From NCBI GenBank assembly GCA_937997635.1, contig CALLFA010000086.1, positions 37,514-101,513 on the forward strand: a stretch of DNA of 64,000 bases, given 5' to 3'. Of this stretch, positions 8,813 through 18,532 are shown piece by piece. Each line of letters starts with the position of its first letter. Positions within the stretch are counted from its first letter, which is position 1. Origin of the DNA: an uncultured Saprospiraceae bacterium (lineage in GTDB: Bacteria; Bacteroidota; Bacteroidia; Chitinophagales; Saprospiraceae). The notes under the pieces were generated by a model that had not been told where the DNA came from, searched no databases, and was given only the letters and a program-made list of their open reading frames with translations. A program made the position numbers and the translations under genes.

Positions 8813-9439
8813 ATGTACGCTGTAAAAGAGATATACTATACAATCCAAGGAGAGGGATTCCATACTGGAAGACCAGCTGTGTTTTGCAGATTCAGTGGAT
8901 GCAATCTATGGTCAGGTAGAGAAGAAGATCGTCACAAAGCAATCTGCAAATTCTGTGATACAGACTTTTGGGGTACAGATGGTGTACATGGTGGCAAATA
9001 TAATGCTGGCGAAATTGCCCGTATTTGTTCAGAACTGTGGCCGGATGTGCAAGCTAATAAACTAGTTGTTTGTACGGGCGGCGAACCAGCTTTGCAAATG
9101 GACGACACATTCGTAAAAGCACTTCATGAGGCAGACTTTGAGATAGCAATCGAGACCAATGGCACACTTGAATTGCCATATGGAATTGATTGGGTTTGTG
9201 TGTCTCCAAAGGCCAATACGGATATCGTTGTACAAAACGGAAATGAATTAAAGTTGATTTATCCACAACAAGGTATTTCTCCTCAAGAGTTGGAAGCATT
9301 TGATTTCGAACACTTTTACCTACAGCCTATGGATAATCCGGCTTTATCTGAAAACAGAATTAAAACCATCAATTACTGTAAGAACAACCCTAAATGGAAA
9401 TTGAGTTTGCAAATTCACAAAGTGCTCAATATTCCTTAA
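8813..9439 (+). CDS. queE: 7-carboxy-7-deazaguanine synthase (QueE), radical SAM
   Basis: 208 residues. It converts 6-carboxytetrahydropterin to 7-carboxy-7-deazaguanine in preQ0/queuosine synthesis. The N-terminus EIYYTIQGEGFHTGRPAVFCR is diagnostic for QueE. The 4Fe-4S cysteines are C30, C45 and C48, a C-x14-C-x2-C cluster as in the Burkholderia type, in place of the usual CxxxCxxC. VVCTGGEPALQ is the SAM-contact GGEP motif and AIETNGT follows. It is monocistronic here, without queC, queD or queF beside it. The start ATG is supported by the family N-terminus. Confidence 0.93.
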   Translation: MYAVKEIYYTIQGEGFHTGRPAVFCRFSGCNLWSGREEDRHKAICKFCDTDFWGTDGVHGGKYNAGEIARICSELWPDVQANKLVVCTGGEPALQMDDTFVKALHEADFEIAIETNGTLELPYGIDWVCVSPKANTDIVVQNGNELKLIYPQQGISPQELEAFDFEHFYLQPMDNPALSENRIKTINYCKNNPKWKLSLQIHKVLNIP

Positions 9440-9558
9440 TGAAAAGTAAATAGATCTTCATCATCTCTTTCTTATATAGAATAGCTCTTAGATAAAACCA
9501 ATAGACCAAATACCCAACCAAAATCAATCTGACTATTGCGCTTATTTAGATTACTACC

Positions 9559-11073
9559 TTACAAAGTACATCCATTTATAAGACCATTAAAAATAGCACC
9601 AGCTTCAATTTCAAATTCAGGATTTAATTGAATAAAAGTCCCAGCTTCAAATCGGACATCAGCATTCGACTCTATAATGACGTCAGTAGTTGTTATCTCA
9701 TTTACTGTGAAATATTGATCTGCATTACCTCCTTGAAAAGTTGTATTATTTATCTGTTCGTTATCTCGACATTGATTGTACATCCATTCAATACATTCGA
9801 CATCTAGGTTTCTAATGCCAAAATCTGGAACGTTGTTTACAAAATCGCTATTGCATAAGCTACCATTCATCAATGCCGTGCAAGAGCCTCCTATATGATC
9901 CAAATTATAACTATGTAACAATTCATGTATGATCAACGCTGTATATTGATAACCTGAAAGACAACCAGCATCACTATTTAAAAATATATACGAGGATTTG
10001 GCTTCGAGCCATTGATTGCCGCATTGGTCAGTGATGCAGGGTATTTTAGCAAAAGTACCACCTGTGCCTACAATGCCGTTGCAAGATGGTGAAAGATCAG
10101 CAAGTTCATCACAAGGGTCATCAAAATATACCCATATCACGGGTAGATCATTGGGATTACAAATATTATTCGTCACGGTAGCGACTTCTGAACAACCCGT
10201 TGTGTTACAATCCTGGACAAGTGGTGATGCCAGACTAATGGAAATACCATCTATATTATTCAATGTCTGTATTGCATCTTCCAAATATGTGAATTCTAAA
10301 CTAGTCGATGGATCATCAGATGCCGTATTCGCTACTTTTATTTCAAGATGAGTATTAGAAGGATACTTTGCTGGAGAAAGTGCACCAGCTGATATATTAC
10401 AAAACGTATTTAGATTAAAAGGGTCACCTATTAATGTTGTGCAATGAGCTGGTATTGCACAGGAGCTTGTCTTGTTAACAGCTATTTGCTGTATACGATT
10501 AGTTGAATAATCGAACGATTTAAATCCGGCTTTTTTGTAAGCAATTTTATTTGATTTTAATTGCTGTCTAAACTGATTGCTTTTATATGAACCAAGTAAT
10601 GATTCATCAATGTCTCCCATAAAACATAGATCTAGAATTTTTTCTGTTCTTGCCAATATCAATTCTCCATCTTTCTCTATTTCTTGAAAAACAGACAAGG
10701 CTTGTAGTCTTGGCCTGTAATATCCCTTTCCATCCTTAAAAAGAAACAGCAGATATTTTTCTCCAATGGCAAAATTGACATCCCCGCTCACACTCAACCA
10801 TTCTGAAGCAGTCTGCGTACTTGCTTCTTTGATAAGAATTGTAGAATTTTTGTTTACCGCTCCTTTAAATGACTCTAGCACCCTAAACTTATTAATCGTG
10901 CCAAAGTCGTCGTGATGAGCCTTCACTTCTCCAAACACCACGAATTCTGAATGTTGAAATAATTCATTGATGTCTTTGGGTGGAATTATTGTAGTCGCCA
11001 AATTGACATTACAAAAACTCAAAAACGTTAAAAGTGTTAAACATCCGCGACTACACATCGAAAATACCGTCAT
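9559..11073 (-). CDS. Secreted metzincin-like metallopeptidase with C-terminal cysteine-tail stack
   Basis: 504 residues with a signal peptide at about 1-26. The first third is an unassigned domain (FVVFGEVKAHHDDFG onward) similar to small secreted domains found before peptidases. The catalytic region near residues 383-393 reads HELLHSYNLDH, the HExxHxxxxxH zinc pattern of metzincins with Asn in place of the usual Gly. CTALMNGSLC a few residues later offers a Met-turn methionine. The C-terminus carries the same stack seen in four other proteins here (AGTFIQLNPEFEIEAGA), and the protein ends NGCTL, so the cysteine is two residues from the end. An extracellular peptidase is likely. It is divergent from the choice-of-anchor B gene. 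Confidence 0.75.
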   Translation of the reverse strand: MTVFSMCSRGCLTLLTFLSFCNVNLATTIIPPKDINELFQHSEFVVFGEVKAHHDDFGTINKFRVLESFKGAVNKNSTILIKEASTQTASEWLSVSGDVNFAIGEKYLLFLFKDGKGYYRPRLQALSVFQEIEKDGELILARTEKILDLCFMGDIDESLLGSYKSNQFRQQLKSNKIAYKKAGFKSFDYSTNRIQQIAVNKTSSCAIPAHCTTLIGDPFNLNTFCNISAGALSPAKYPSNTHLEIKVANTASDDPSTSLEFTYLEDAIQTLNNIDGISISLASPLVQDCNTTGCSEVATVTNNICNPNDLPVIWVYFDDPCDELADLSPSCNGIVGTGGTFAKIPCITDQCGNQWLEAKSSYIFLNSDAGCLSGYQYTALIIHELLHSYNLDHIGGSCTALMNGSLCNSDFVNNVPDFGIRNLDVECIEWMYNQCRDNEQINNTTFQGGNADQYFTVNEITTTDVIIESNADVRFEAGTFIQLNPEFEIEAGAIFNGLINGCTL

Positions 11074-11138
11074 AATTACGTAGAATAAAAAAACATTTAA
11101 AAAAGGGTGTAGATTCGGGGCATCAAAAATTGCGTACC

Positions 11139-12476
11139 GTGAAAATTAGAAATCTCTTATTGGTAGTAACAATTTCCGCTATAAGTGTACAAATGTATGC
11201 TCAATTATCTTTACGCACAAGTCTACAGTCTGAATGGAAAGACAGTACAGATTTAAATTTAGGCTATAATGACGTTTGGGGTTATGTCGCACCTAACGGA
11301 GATGAGTACGCGATTATTGGTTCTCGCACGAAGGTAAATTTCGTCAATATTACAGACCCAACCAATCCTTTCAGTGTCACCAAACATGTGGGAGGAAGCA
11401 ATACGATTTGGAGAGATATCAAAACCTACAAACAATACGCCTACAGTGTATGTGATGTATGTACTGAAGGCTTACTTGTTTTCGATTTATCAACATTACC
11501 CAATACAGCGACACATGTCAATCAGATTACGACAGACTTTGAGCGGGCACATAATATTTTTATTGAAGGAGATAGATTGTATGTTGTTGGTATGGTTGGC
11601 AATGATGATTTATTGATTTACGATTTATCTGTTGATCCTGTTAGCCCTACACTTTTAGCAACTGTTGACTTGGATATTATTTTAGATACGGGGGTTGACA
11701 TGTTGTATATACATGATATATATGTTCGAAATGATATTGCATACGCATCACATGGGAATCCGGGCTATTTTATATGGGATGTATCAGATCCACAAAACAT
11801 TTCTCTCATTGCTGAAAATGCTTTTGGTGGTTATAATCACAGCAGTTGGCTGAGTGAAGATGGCGAATATGCGTATGTCGCTGAAGAAGTACCAAGAGGA
11901 TTGCCTATGCAGTTAGTAGATCTGCGGGATATGACCAATGGTAATATCAACAGTATATCTACCTTTCATGATAACCTTGCTCCTATTGGTCCAAATAATG
12001 AGAGAGTAACCCAACATAATCCATTTGTCAAAGACGACCTTCTCTACATATCAAATTACGAAGATGGGTTGAAAATATACGACATTGAAATTCCCGATAA
12101 TCCCGTCCTATTTGCATATTACGATACTTATCCAGACGACAATCTCGCTGGTCAATATAGTGGCTATAATGGTGCTTGGGGGACTTACCCTTTCTTACCA
12201 TCCGGTAATATTTTAGTCTCTGACAGAACCTATGGATTGCAGGTTATTGTACTAGATTACAAAGAGTGTGCTGGTGTTGCAAAAGTGATTGGTCATATTA
12301 CATCTAGCGAAAATGAGAGCTACTCTTGTTGCATCATCACAAGTACGTCCTCTTCTTCTATCAGCGGTAATGTAGATTCTGAATATACTGCGGGTCAATA
12401 CGTTACTTTGGGCAATAACTTTGAAATAACTTTAGGGTCAAATGTTCTATTTGACATTGAATCATGTGAAAACTGA
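11139..12476 (+). CDS. Choice-of-anchor B family secreted protein (LVIVD-like repeats), cysteine-tail
   Basis: About 445 residues. A GTG start at 11139 gives MKIRNLLLVVTISAISVQMYA, a good signal peptide. A TTG at 11130 would add three residues, and no ATG is available. The body is a beta-propeller-like repeat protein typical of the choice-of-anchor B family: GYNDVWGYVAPNGDEYAIIG, VNFVNITDPTNP, DIKTYKQYAYSVCD, and repeated LLVFDLS/LLIYDLS/FIWDVSDP strands. The last 40 residues form the shared stack (AGQYVTLGNNFEITLGS) and end in SCEN. Function is unknown; it is a surface-exposed propeller. It is followed by a paralogue at 12545, a tandem duplication. Confidence 0.85.
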   Translation: MKIRNLLLVVTISAISVQMYAQLSLRTSLQSEWKDSTDLNLGYNDVWGYVAPNGDEYAIIGSRTKVNFVNITDPTNPFSVTKHVGGSNTIWRDIKTYKQYAYSVCDVCTEGLLVFDLSTLPNTATHVNQITTDFERAHNIFIEGDRLYVVGMVGNDDLLIYDLSVDPVSPTLLATVDLDIILDTGVDMLYIHDIYVRNDIAYASHGNPGYFIWDVSDPQNISLIAENAFGGYNHSSWLSEDGEYAYVAEEVPRGLPMQLVDLRDMTNGNINSISTFHDNLAPIGPNNERVTQHNPFVKDDLLYISNYEDGLKIYDIEIPDNPVLFAYYDTYPDDNLAGQYSGYNGAWGTYPFLPSGNILVSDRTYGLQVIVLDYKECAGVAKVIGHITSSENESYSCCIITSTSSSSISGNVDSEYTAGQYVTLGNNFEITLGSNVLFDIESCEN

Positions 12477-12544
12477 CACTTTTATGTGAGCTTCCACATT
12501 GTTTATTTAAAGTCGTATACTTGTGTTACATCTAACATTCAATT

Positions 12545-14086
12545 ATGCGGATTTTTCTATTTGTCTTAACACTATTTCTATCGACTATCTCATATGCTCA
12601 ATTAATCCAAACGGTTAATTTGCTTGGCACCTATGATCCTCCTACTAGCGATTTGCCACAATCTGGAGGTGTACAGTTTAATGATGTATGGGGCTATACC
12701 AGTCCAGCTGGAAGAGAAATAGCAATTCTTGGAAATGTCAGTTATGTGGTTTTTGTTGATGTGACAGATCCTACAAATCCAACGGAAATCCATAGGCATG
12801 CGCCTGGGAATACGTCTATTTGGCGTGATTTCAAAACCTACAAACAATATGTCTATGGTGTCAGCGATCAATTTGGTGCTACTGAAGGTCTGCAGATTTA
12901 TGACCTTAGTAATTTGGATTGCGGTGGAGAAATTATAAATCTGGGTGGCATCACAGATCAATTTGAAACGTCACACAACATCTTTATAGACGAACCAAAC
13001 CACAGATTGTATGTCGTTGGTCTAAGACAATTTACAGATGTTTATGTGTACGATCTGGAGCCGGACCCTACAAATCCAGTCTTATTAGCTAATGTGAATT
13101 TTAATGCAGCGATAGCTAGCAGTGAAGGCTTATATGTTCATGACATTTATGTTAGAGATAACATTGCATATTGTTCACATGAATTTACTGGTTTATATAT
13201 TTGGGACATGACAGACCTTAGCAATCCAAATAACCCGCCTTCGAATGGTGGCAGTTCAATACAGCTATTAGCTACAGATGACTATGGAGGGTATAATCAC
13301 AGTTCCTGGGTCACAGAAGATGGTCAATTCGCAATAACCGCAGAAGAAATCCCTGCTGGTAGAGAATTAATCTCCGTTGACATTTCTCAAATGACAAGTG
13401 GTAATATTTTTGATGTCGACATGTTTTCTCATAGCTTAGAACCTGTGGGAAGACCTACACCACACAATCCGTATATCAGAAACGACTTTTTATTTATTTC
13501 CTACTACGAAGACGGATTTAAAGTTTTTGATTTCAGTGACCCAACAGCACCTACCCTGTATGGGAATTATGACACATATCCACTCAATCAAGGAGGCTAT
13601 TCAGGTACTGAAGGTGCGTGGGGTTGTTATCCATTCTTCCCATCTGGTAATGTACTTATCTCTGACATCACCTTTGGTCTCCATGTTTTTCAAGTCACTG
13701 GGGTTGAAACTTGTGCAGACGGCATTTTGAATCAGGATGAGACGGGTGTGGACTGTGGTGGTAAATATTGTTTGCCATGCGATACATGTTTTGATGGCAT
13801 ACAAAATCAGGATGAGACTGGTATAGACTGTGGAGGCTCGATTTGCTGTGCCACATGTCCACCACCATCTGCAGTTGATTGTGATGATGTCAGTCTCACT
13901 ATCACAAGCGACATTACTACTGACAGAGATGAGTATTATTCAGATTTTGTAGTCACATCAGGTGTCGTTATTCACCAATCACCATTTGATGCCAAATTCC
14001 ACGCAGGTAATTTTTTACAAGTGAATCCTGGTTTTGAAGTACTGCAAGGTGCACAATTGTTGTTGGCAATTGAAAGATGTCAATAA
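12545..14086 (+). CDS. Choice-of-anchor B family paralogue with two DCGG cysteine repeats and cysteine-tail
   Basis: 513 residues with a signal peptide (1-18). Residues 20-385 are homologous to the preceding gene (FNDVWGYTSPAGREIAILG, DFKTYKQYVYGVSD, YNHSSWVTEDGQ). Unlike that gene it has an insert at about 392-437 with two tandem units, DGILNQDETGVDCGG and DGIQNQDETGIDCGG, each followed by a C-x2-4-C pair. This is a calcium/disulfide-type module seen in many secreted Bacteroidota and delta-proteobacterial proteins. The C-terminus is the shared stack (AGNFLQVNPGFEVLQGA), ending ERCQ. It is probably anchored at or released from the cell surface. Confidence 0.85.
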   Translation: MRIFLFVLTLFLSTISYAQLIQTVNLLGTYDPPTSDLPQSGGVQFNDVWGYTSPAGREIAILGNVSYVVFVDVTDPTNPTEIHRHAPGNTSIWRDFKTYKQYVYGVSDQFGATEGLQIYDLSNLDCGGEIINLGGITDQFETSHNIFIDEPNHRLYVVGLRQFTDVYVYDLEPDPTNPVLLANVNFNAAIASSEGLYVHDIYVRDNIAYCSHEFTGLYIWDMTDLSNPNNPPSNGGSSIQLLATDDYGGYNHSSWVTEDGQFAITAEEIPAGRELISVDISQMTSGNIFDVDMFSHSLEPVGRPTPHNPYIRNDFLFISYYEDGFKVFDFSDPTAPTLYGNYDTYPLNQGGYSGTEGAWGCYPFFPSGNVLISDITFGLHVFQVTGVETCADGILNQDETGVDCGGKYCLPCDTCFDGIQNQDETGIDCGGSICCATCPPPSAVDCDDVSLTITSDITTDRDEYYSDFVVTSGVVIHQSPFDAKFHAGNFLQVNPGFEVLQGAQLLLAIERCQ

Positions 14087-14153
14087 GCCAATATGTAATA
14101 TAGCTTACTTGTTTTTTCAAATATGTGTTTTAACTTTATGTAAAATTTCAAAA

Positions 14154-14774
14154 ATGAAAAACCTCAGGTTATTACTATCACTCGTATGTATGTTACTTGT
14201 GCAGCTGACATTTGCGAGTCACGACGAAGATCTAGATGGTGATCTTTCTAATGATCCGATGAATCCAACTGTTATAAATGTAGTAAATGGTTCAAATGAG
14301 GTATGTGCAGCTTCTCTAGCACCAGATACGGATTTTTTTACAATTACAGTTCCAGCTGGAGCGACATTGGATGAAATCGAGCTGACGAGTTTTAATTCTG
14401 CTGGTGTCGGGTTTTTAGGTTTCGCTTCAGGTACGACCATTGATCCGAATGCAGGAATACCAGGATTACTAGGATGGACACATTTGGGTAATGCACAAGG
14501 TCCACAATTGGCAGAATTGGGGGCTAATGGTGGAATTGGCTTTACTAGCCCATTAGGCCCTGGTGATTATACATTTTGGACACAAGAAACATCACCTGTC
14601 AATTCGACTAGCTATTGCCTAGATTTTCAGCTAACCATTCCTCCACCACCTGTTACAGCTATTCCTACTATGGGTGAATGGGGTTTGATGATCCTCGGAT
14701 TATTGATGTTGATATTAGGAGTAACCCAGATAAGAAGTGTTAATAGACACAAGAGCTTACCAGAGACAGTATAA
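14154..14774 (+). CDS. Secreted protein with IPTL-CTERM-like sorting tail (IPTMGEWG)
   Basis: 206 residues. The start at 14154 is chosen because it gives MKNLRLLLSLVCMLLVQLTFA, a clear signal peptide; in-frame codons back to 14034 run inside the preceding gene. The mature domain (about 23-165) is a beta-rich pre-peptidase-C-like domain with two cysteines. After a PPPP linker the tail reads AIPTMGEWGLMILGLLMLI, followed by a basic cluster (IRSVNRHK). That is the tripartite motif-helix-basic layout of exosortase substrates. The protein at 38630 has the same first seven residues and the same tail. No sortase gene is in the window. Confidence 0.8.
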   Translation: MKNLRLLLSLVCMLLVQLTFASHDEDLDGDLSNDPMNPTVINVVNGSNEVCAASLAPDTDFFTITVPAGATLDEIELTSFNSAGVGFLGFASGTTIDPNAGIPGLLGWTHLGNAQGPQLAELGANGGIGFTSPLGPGDYTFWTQETSPVNSTSYCLDFQLTIPPPPVTAIPTMGEWGLMILGLLMLILGVTQIRSVNRHKSLPETV

Positions 14775-14893
14775 GCAGTAAATTCTTTGTTTGGTTTCAC
14801 AACACACTGACTAAAAGTTGATCAGCTTTTGGCTTGAGATGAATACGCCTTCTCGAAAGATTCGCCCTTAAATCTCATTTACAAAGTGTCCAT

Positions 14894-17800
14894 TCAAACT
14901 AGTGGAATCTCTACAGTGGTATACGATTCAATCAATGTTTTGTACAAAGGATTTAATTCGAGTAGTTCTCTATTGCCTAGTAAAATAATTTGCTCTCTTG
15001 CTCGAGTCAAGGCCACATTTAATTTTCTATCCACACCTTCAGAACTCAAGACACTTAAATTTCTCAACTGAATCGAGTGATTCAGGCACAACGAAATGAT
15101 AATAACATCTTTTGCTCCTCCTTGATATCGCTCTACGGTGTCAATGGTGATTTCTGATAGATCTATACCTGAAGCCAACATGTGTTCTCTAATATTTGCT
15201 ATTTGTGCCCTGTAAGGTGTAATGATACCAATGGATTGTTGTTCATTTCTTAAGGCATTTCTCTCTTGTATCTGCTTGACAATGATGGGGATTTTTCTTG
15301 CTTCATCACTGTTCATCTTAAAATTCATATCCTCTTCCTTAACTAAAGAAGGCACATAAATCAATCGTTTGCTTGACACCCAATTCTCTTCTTCCTTCGC
15401 ATTTGTATGCATCGGTTTCTGTAGCCTATCGATATGAGGTAAGCACGTAAGTTCTTTATTATAAAAGTGTTGATTGGGAAACTGCATGATGTCTTTATGC
15501 ATTCTACCTTGTGCATTGAGTTGGCCGATTGCCCAATACCAATCGTGTTTGACACAAGTTAAGTATAATCTTTCGAAAAGAGAATTTGACATATTTTCAA
15601 ATCCCAATTGTTGTAATTTTTCATCGTCGATTTGTGACTCCTCTTTTGATTGTTGGACAACTGCAGGCAATTGATAATGATCACCGATGAGTATCGCTTT
15701 TCTAAATCTAGATAGAATGCCCAAAATAGTCGGTTCTAACAATTGAGATGCTTCATCAATGACGACCCGATCAAATTTGATCAAATTGAATAATTCAGGT
15801 TTTCCAATTATAGAGGCTACTGTACCAACAAACAGTCTTGTTTTTTGAAGCAACTGTACCATTTGTGATCGCCGTTCCATTTTTTCTGCTATCTCGATAA
15901 GCAAATTTGATTTATACTTAGGGTCAACAGAATATCTTGACCCAACTCTTATGAATTTGTGTTTATAGTCATCTGAAATTGCGCAGATGGATTCGCAGAT
16001 TTCATCAACTGCTTTATTGGTATAGGCAAGTAATAAAATGGTTTCGTTACTATTCGTATACAGATACTGCACTACCCTTCTGATCATAAAACTGGTTTTG
16101 CCTGTACCAGGAGGACCCCACAATAAATAATAATCCTTTGCTGCTATGATCTCTTCAAAAATCTCTTGTTGTTGTTCAGTCAAATCTTGAAAGTCATCCA
16201 ATTTGACATTATCGTGATTCCCAGGGCTTCTTCGACCCAACCATAAATCTTTTGTGGACTTATCTGTTTCTATGAATTCAAATAGGGATCTGTACATCGA
16301 ATGAAACCCATTGTCTAATCTGTCGTGTTCTATATGCCATATCGGATGCAAGCGGAATATCTCATGGTTATGTTGTCGACTTCTCAGTTTCACTTTAATG
16401 AGTTGATCATCCATCGCTAGGAGTGTTCCTTTTATGATTTGGTTGTACAAGGCGGCATCTTGTATCCCGTTCAAATCTGGATAAAGCACTAAAATATCTC
16501 CAACCCGGAAATTAGATATGACTGCTGTCCTTGAGGTTTTTTTAAATAATAAAAATGGCTTGTCTTCATCGCTATCATTTTTCTGTAGTTCGAGATGATT
16601 TAATATATTGAATGCATCGACTTTTTCTGCAATACTATTTTGCCAAATGGACGATAAGCCATTTAGTCTTTCTTGATCTTTGACACCTATTTTAGACAGT
16701 CGTTGTTCTCTTGCGATAAATGCAGAAAAATGACTGAAATAGCTTTTCTCGATAGCATCTAAAGATTGATATACATTTTGAAAATGAGCAATGTCAGTTT
16801 TTGCGAAGCCCTTAAGTTTTGGAAATGCCTTTGCATTCAATGTCTCAAATAATTTACCGTTGTTTTGCTTTTCTTCTAATAGTAGCTGTTGAATGAGTAA
16901 TTGATTACGCACACCAATTGCCTCTTTTTGCTGCTGGCTAATGTTTGGCGCATACCTCAAATGTTGATCATCAACCCCTGAATACAAAATAAAATTATTG
17001 AGTCTCAACTTATGTCCAAAACAAGAGTGAATCAGCAAATCGTATAAAAGTGTTTGATGATAATGACTATTATTCAGTCCATACTTATTCGCTCTGTAAG
17101 GCTTCCCTCCTTTAAGTTCGACTATAGAGGCTTGCTTTGACTTTTTGTTGATGTGAAGTAAATCAAGTCTTCCTTGTATTCCATATTTTGGAGAGTAAAA
17201 TGCAGGTTCAATGTAGATATGTTCTTTTCGAATATCATTCTTCGTGAACTCAATTTCTATTGTTTTTTTAATGTTGCGAAATTGTTTTTCAAGTTCCTTG
17301 ATTAAATCCTTGATGGTTTTGTCATCAAATTGAGAAAGAGAAATTGGGTTGATGGTGAATATTCGCTTTTTCAAATCTTCAAAACTCAAGGCAGGATTAT
17401 GCACCAACTCATCCAAAAAGAAATTCGCAATATTCCCTTTCATAATAGCAGCAGAGGGATAAACCGTCATGTATTTTCTGAGAAATTGATCTTGGCTCTC
17501 ACTGCCATGCGGATGAAAACAGTTTGATATGGTTGTCACATCAATCAAAAATGAAGGTTCAAATACAAAAATTGATGGAATATATTCCCTGCTCTCCGTC
17601 ACTTTAATTTGGTGTATGCACATTGGGATTGGGAGGTAATTCAACTTGTGCAATCTCAAGATAGATTCCGAGTACATGTCATTAAATTCCATTTTATCCC
17701 AATAGACTGTCAATTCTTCATACGGCTCTTGTGCGCTGATGGCCTCCATGGTTTTTGCTTCTACATCAATAGCCAACACCAGTATATTCAAGAATGGAAT

Positions 17801-18244
17801 ATATTCTTTAAAATTTTCTTGTCGTTGTACGAGATACGTCTGTCTATACGCTTTTTCCATTTCAATGTCCGATGGAATAGCAAAGAGTTTGTGGATCGCA
17901 ATCTCTACTGTTTTTCGATATAAGTCATAATTTGATTCTGTATAAGAGGCTTTATCGGATGATTCATTGTATTTGCGAAAGCCATGCATATGATAGATCA
18001 ACAATTTGGGCAACTGTTTGCGATTACCCAGATATGCAATTTTGGTAAAGAGTGAACTTAAGTGGATGTTTTCCTTACGTATGATCTCATGAATCAAATA
18101 GACAAACAAACGAAACAGTTTGTCAAACTTATCCTCTAAAGGTTCGTCTAACTCATCAAGCTGAGTCAATTTCTTCAACAGAAAATACCCAAACGACTGT
18201 GTTGCTTTCATAAAATTGTTCTGATTATGAAATGAAGATACCAA
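14894..18244 (-). CDS. Dna2-like nuclease-helicase (PD-(D/E)xK plus superfamily 1 helicase)
   Basis: 1116 residues. A PD-(D/E)xK nuclease domain lies at about 345-420, with GIQGRLDLL supplying the aspartate and IVELKGGKP supplying the ExK, followed by a HYHQTLLYDLLI helix. The helicase core follows: Walker A LLWGPPGTGKTSF near 711, motif II VIDEASQLLEP near 833, GDHYQLPAVV, and motif VI LNVALTRAREQIILLG near 1081. This order is that of Dna2/Upf1-like enzymes that cut and unwind 5' flaps or broken ends. The four cysteines of Dna2 Fe-S clusters are not apparent. It stands alone with no adjacent defence or recombination partner, so repair and defence are both possible. Confidence 0.85.
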   Translation of the reverse strand: MVSSFHNQNNFMKATQSFGYFLLKKLTQLDELDEPLEDKFDKLFRLFVYLIHEIIRKENIHLSSLFTKIAYLGNRKQLPKLLIYHMHGFRKYNESSDKASYTESNYDLYRKTVEIAIHKLFAIPSDIEMEKAYRQTYLVQRQENFKEYIPFLNILVLAIDVEAKTMEAISAQEPYEELTVYWDKMEFNDMYSESILRLHKLNYLPIPMCIHQIKVTESREYIPSIFVFEPSFLIDVTTISNCFHPHGSESQDQFLRKYMTVYPSAAIMKGNIANFFLDELVHNPALSFEDLKKRIFTINPISLSQFDDKTIKDLIKELEKQFRNIKKTIEIEFTKNDIRKEHIYIEPAFYSPKYGIQGRLDLLHINKKSKQASIVELKGGKPYRANKYGLNNSHYHQTLLYDLLIHSCFGHKLRLNNFILYSGVDDQHLRYAPNISQQQKEAIGVRNQLLIQQLLLEEKQNNGKLFETLNAKAFPKLKGFAKTDIAHFQNVYQSLDAIEKSYFSHFSAFIAREQRLSKIGVKDQERLNGLSSIWQNSIAEKVDAFNILNHLELQKNDSDEDKPFLLFKKTSRTAVISNFRVGDILVLYPDLNGIQDAALYNQIIKGTLLAMDDQLIKVKLRSRQHNHEIFRLHPIWHIEHDRLDNGFHSMYRSLFEFIETDKSTKDLWLGRRSPGNHDNVKLDDFQDLTEQQQEIFEEIIAAKDYYLLWGPPGTGKTSFMIRRVVQYLYTNSNETILLLAYTNKAVDEICESICAISDDYKHKFIRVGSRYSVDPKYKSNLLIEIAEKMERRSQMVQLLQKTRLFVGTVASIIGKPELFNLIKFDRVVIDEASQLLEPTILGILSRFRKAILIGDHYQLPAVVQQSKEESQIDDEKLQQLGFENMSNSLFERLYLTCVKHDWYWAIGQLNAQGRMHKDIMQFPNQHFYNKELTCLPHIDRLQKPMHTNAKEEENWVSSKRLIYVPSLVKEEDMNFKMNSDEARKIPIIVKQIQERNALRNEQQSIGIITPYRAQIANIREHMLASGIDLSEITIDTVERYQGGAKDVIIISLCLNHSIQLRNLSVLSSEGVDRKLNVALTRAREQIILLGNRELLELNPLYKTLIESYTTVEIPLV

Positions 18245-18532
18245 GATAAAATTAAGATTGGACGTATCGAAAAGAATCTAATTATCAATTTTTACTGAAA
18301 GTTTTGGTGGATTTTAGTCTTCTTAAACAAGATACCTAAAATCAAAGCTTTAAAAAATGTTAAAAAATTAAGCCATTTTAGAACTTCTAAATGCTTATTT
18401 TGCGTTAACTAACTGTAATTGCCCTAGAAAAACCAAGTATTAGCATCTATAACACTCATTATCAGCACATTAGGTTGATTTTGACATCTAACTTTGATAA
18501 CTAACAAATTTTTCATTAAAACATAATTACAA

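Noticed and set aside
14034..14153. Longer start for the IPTM-tail protein
   Set aside because: It would start within the preceding gene and bury the clear signal peptide at 14154.
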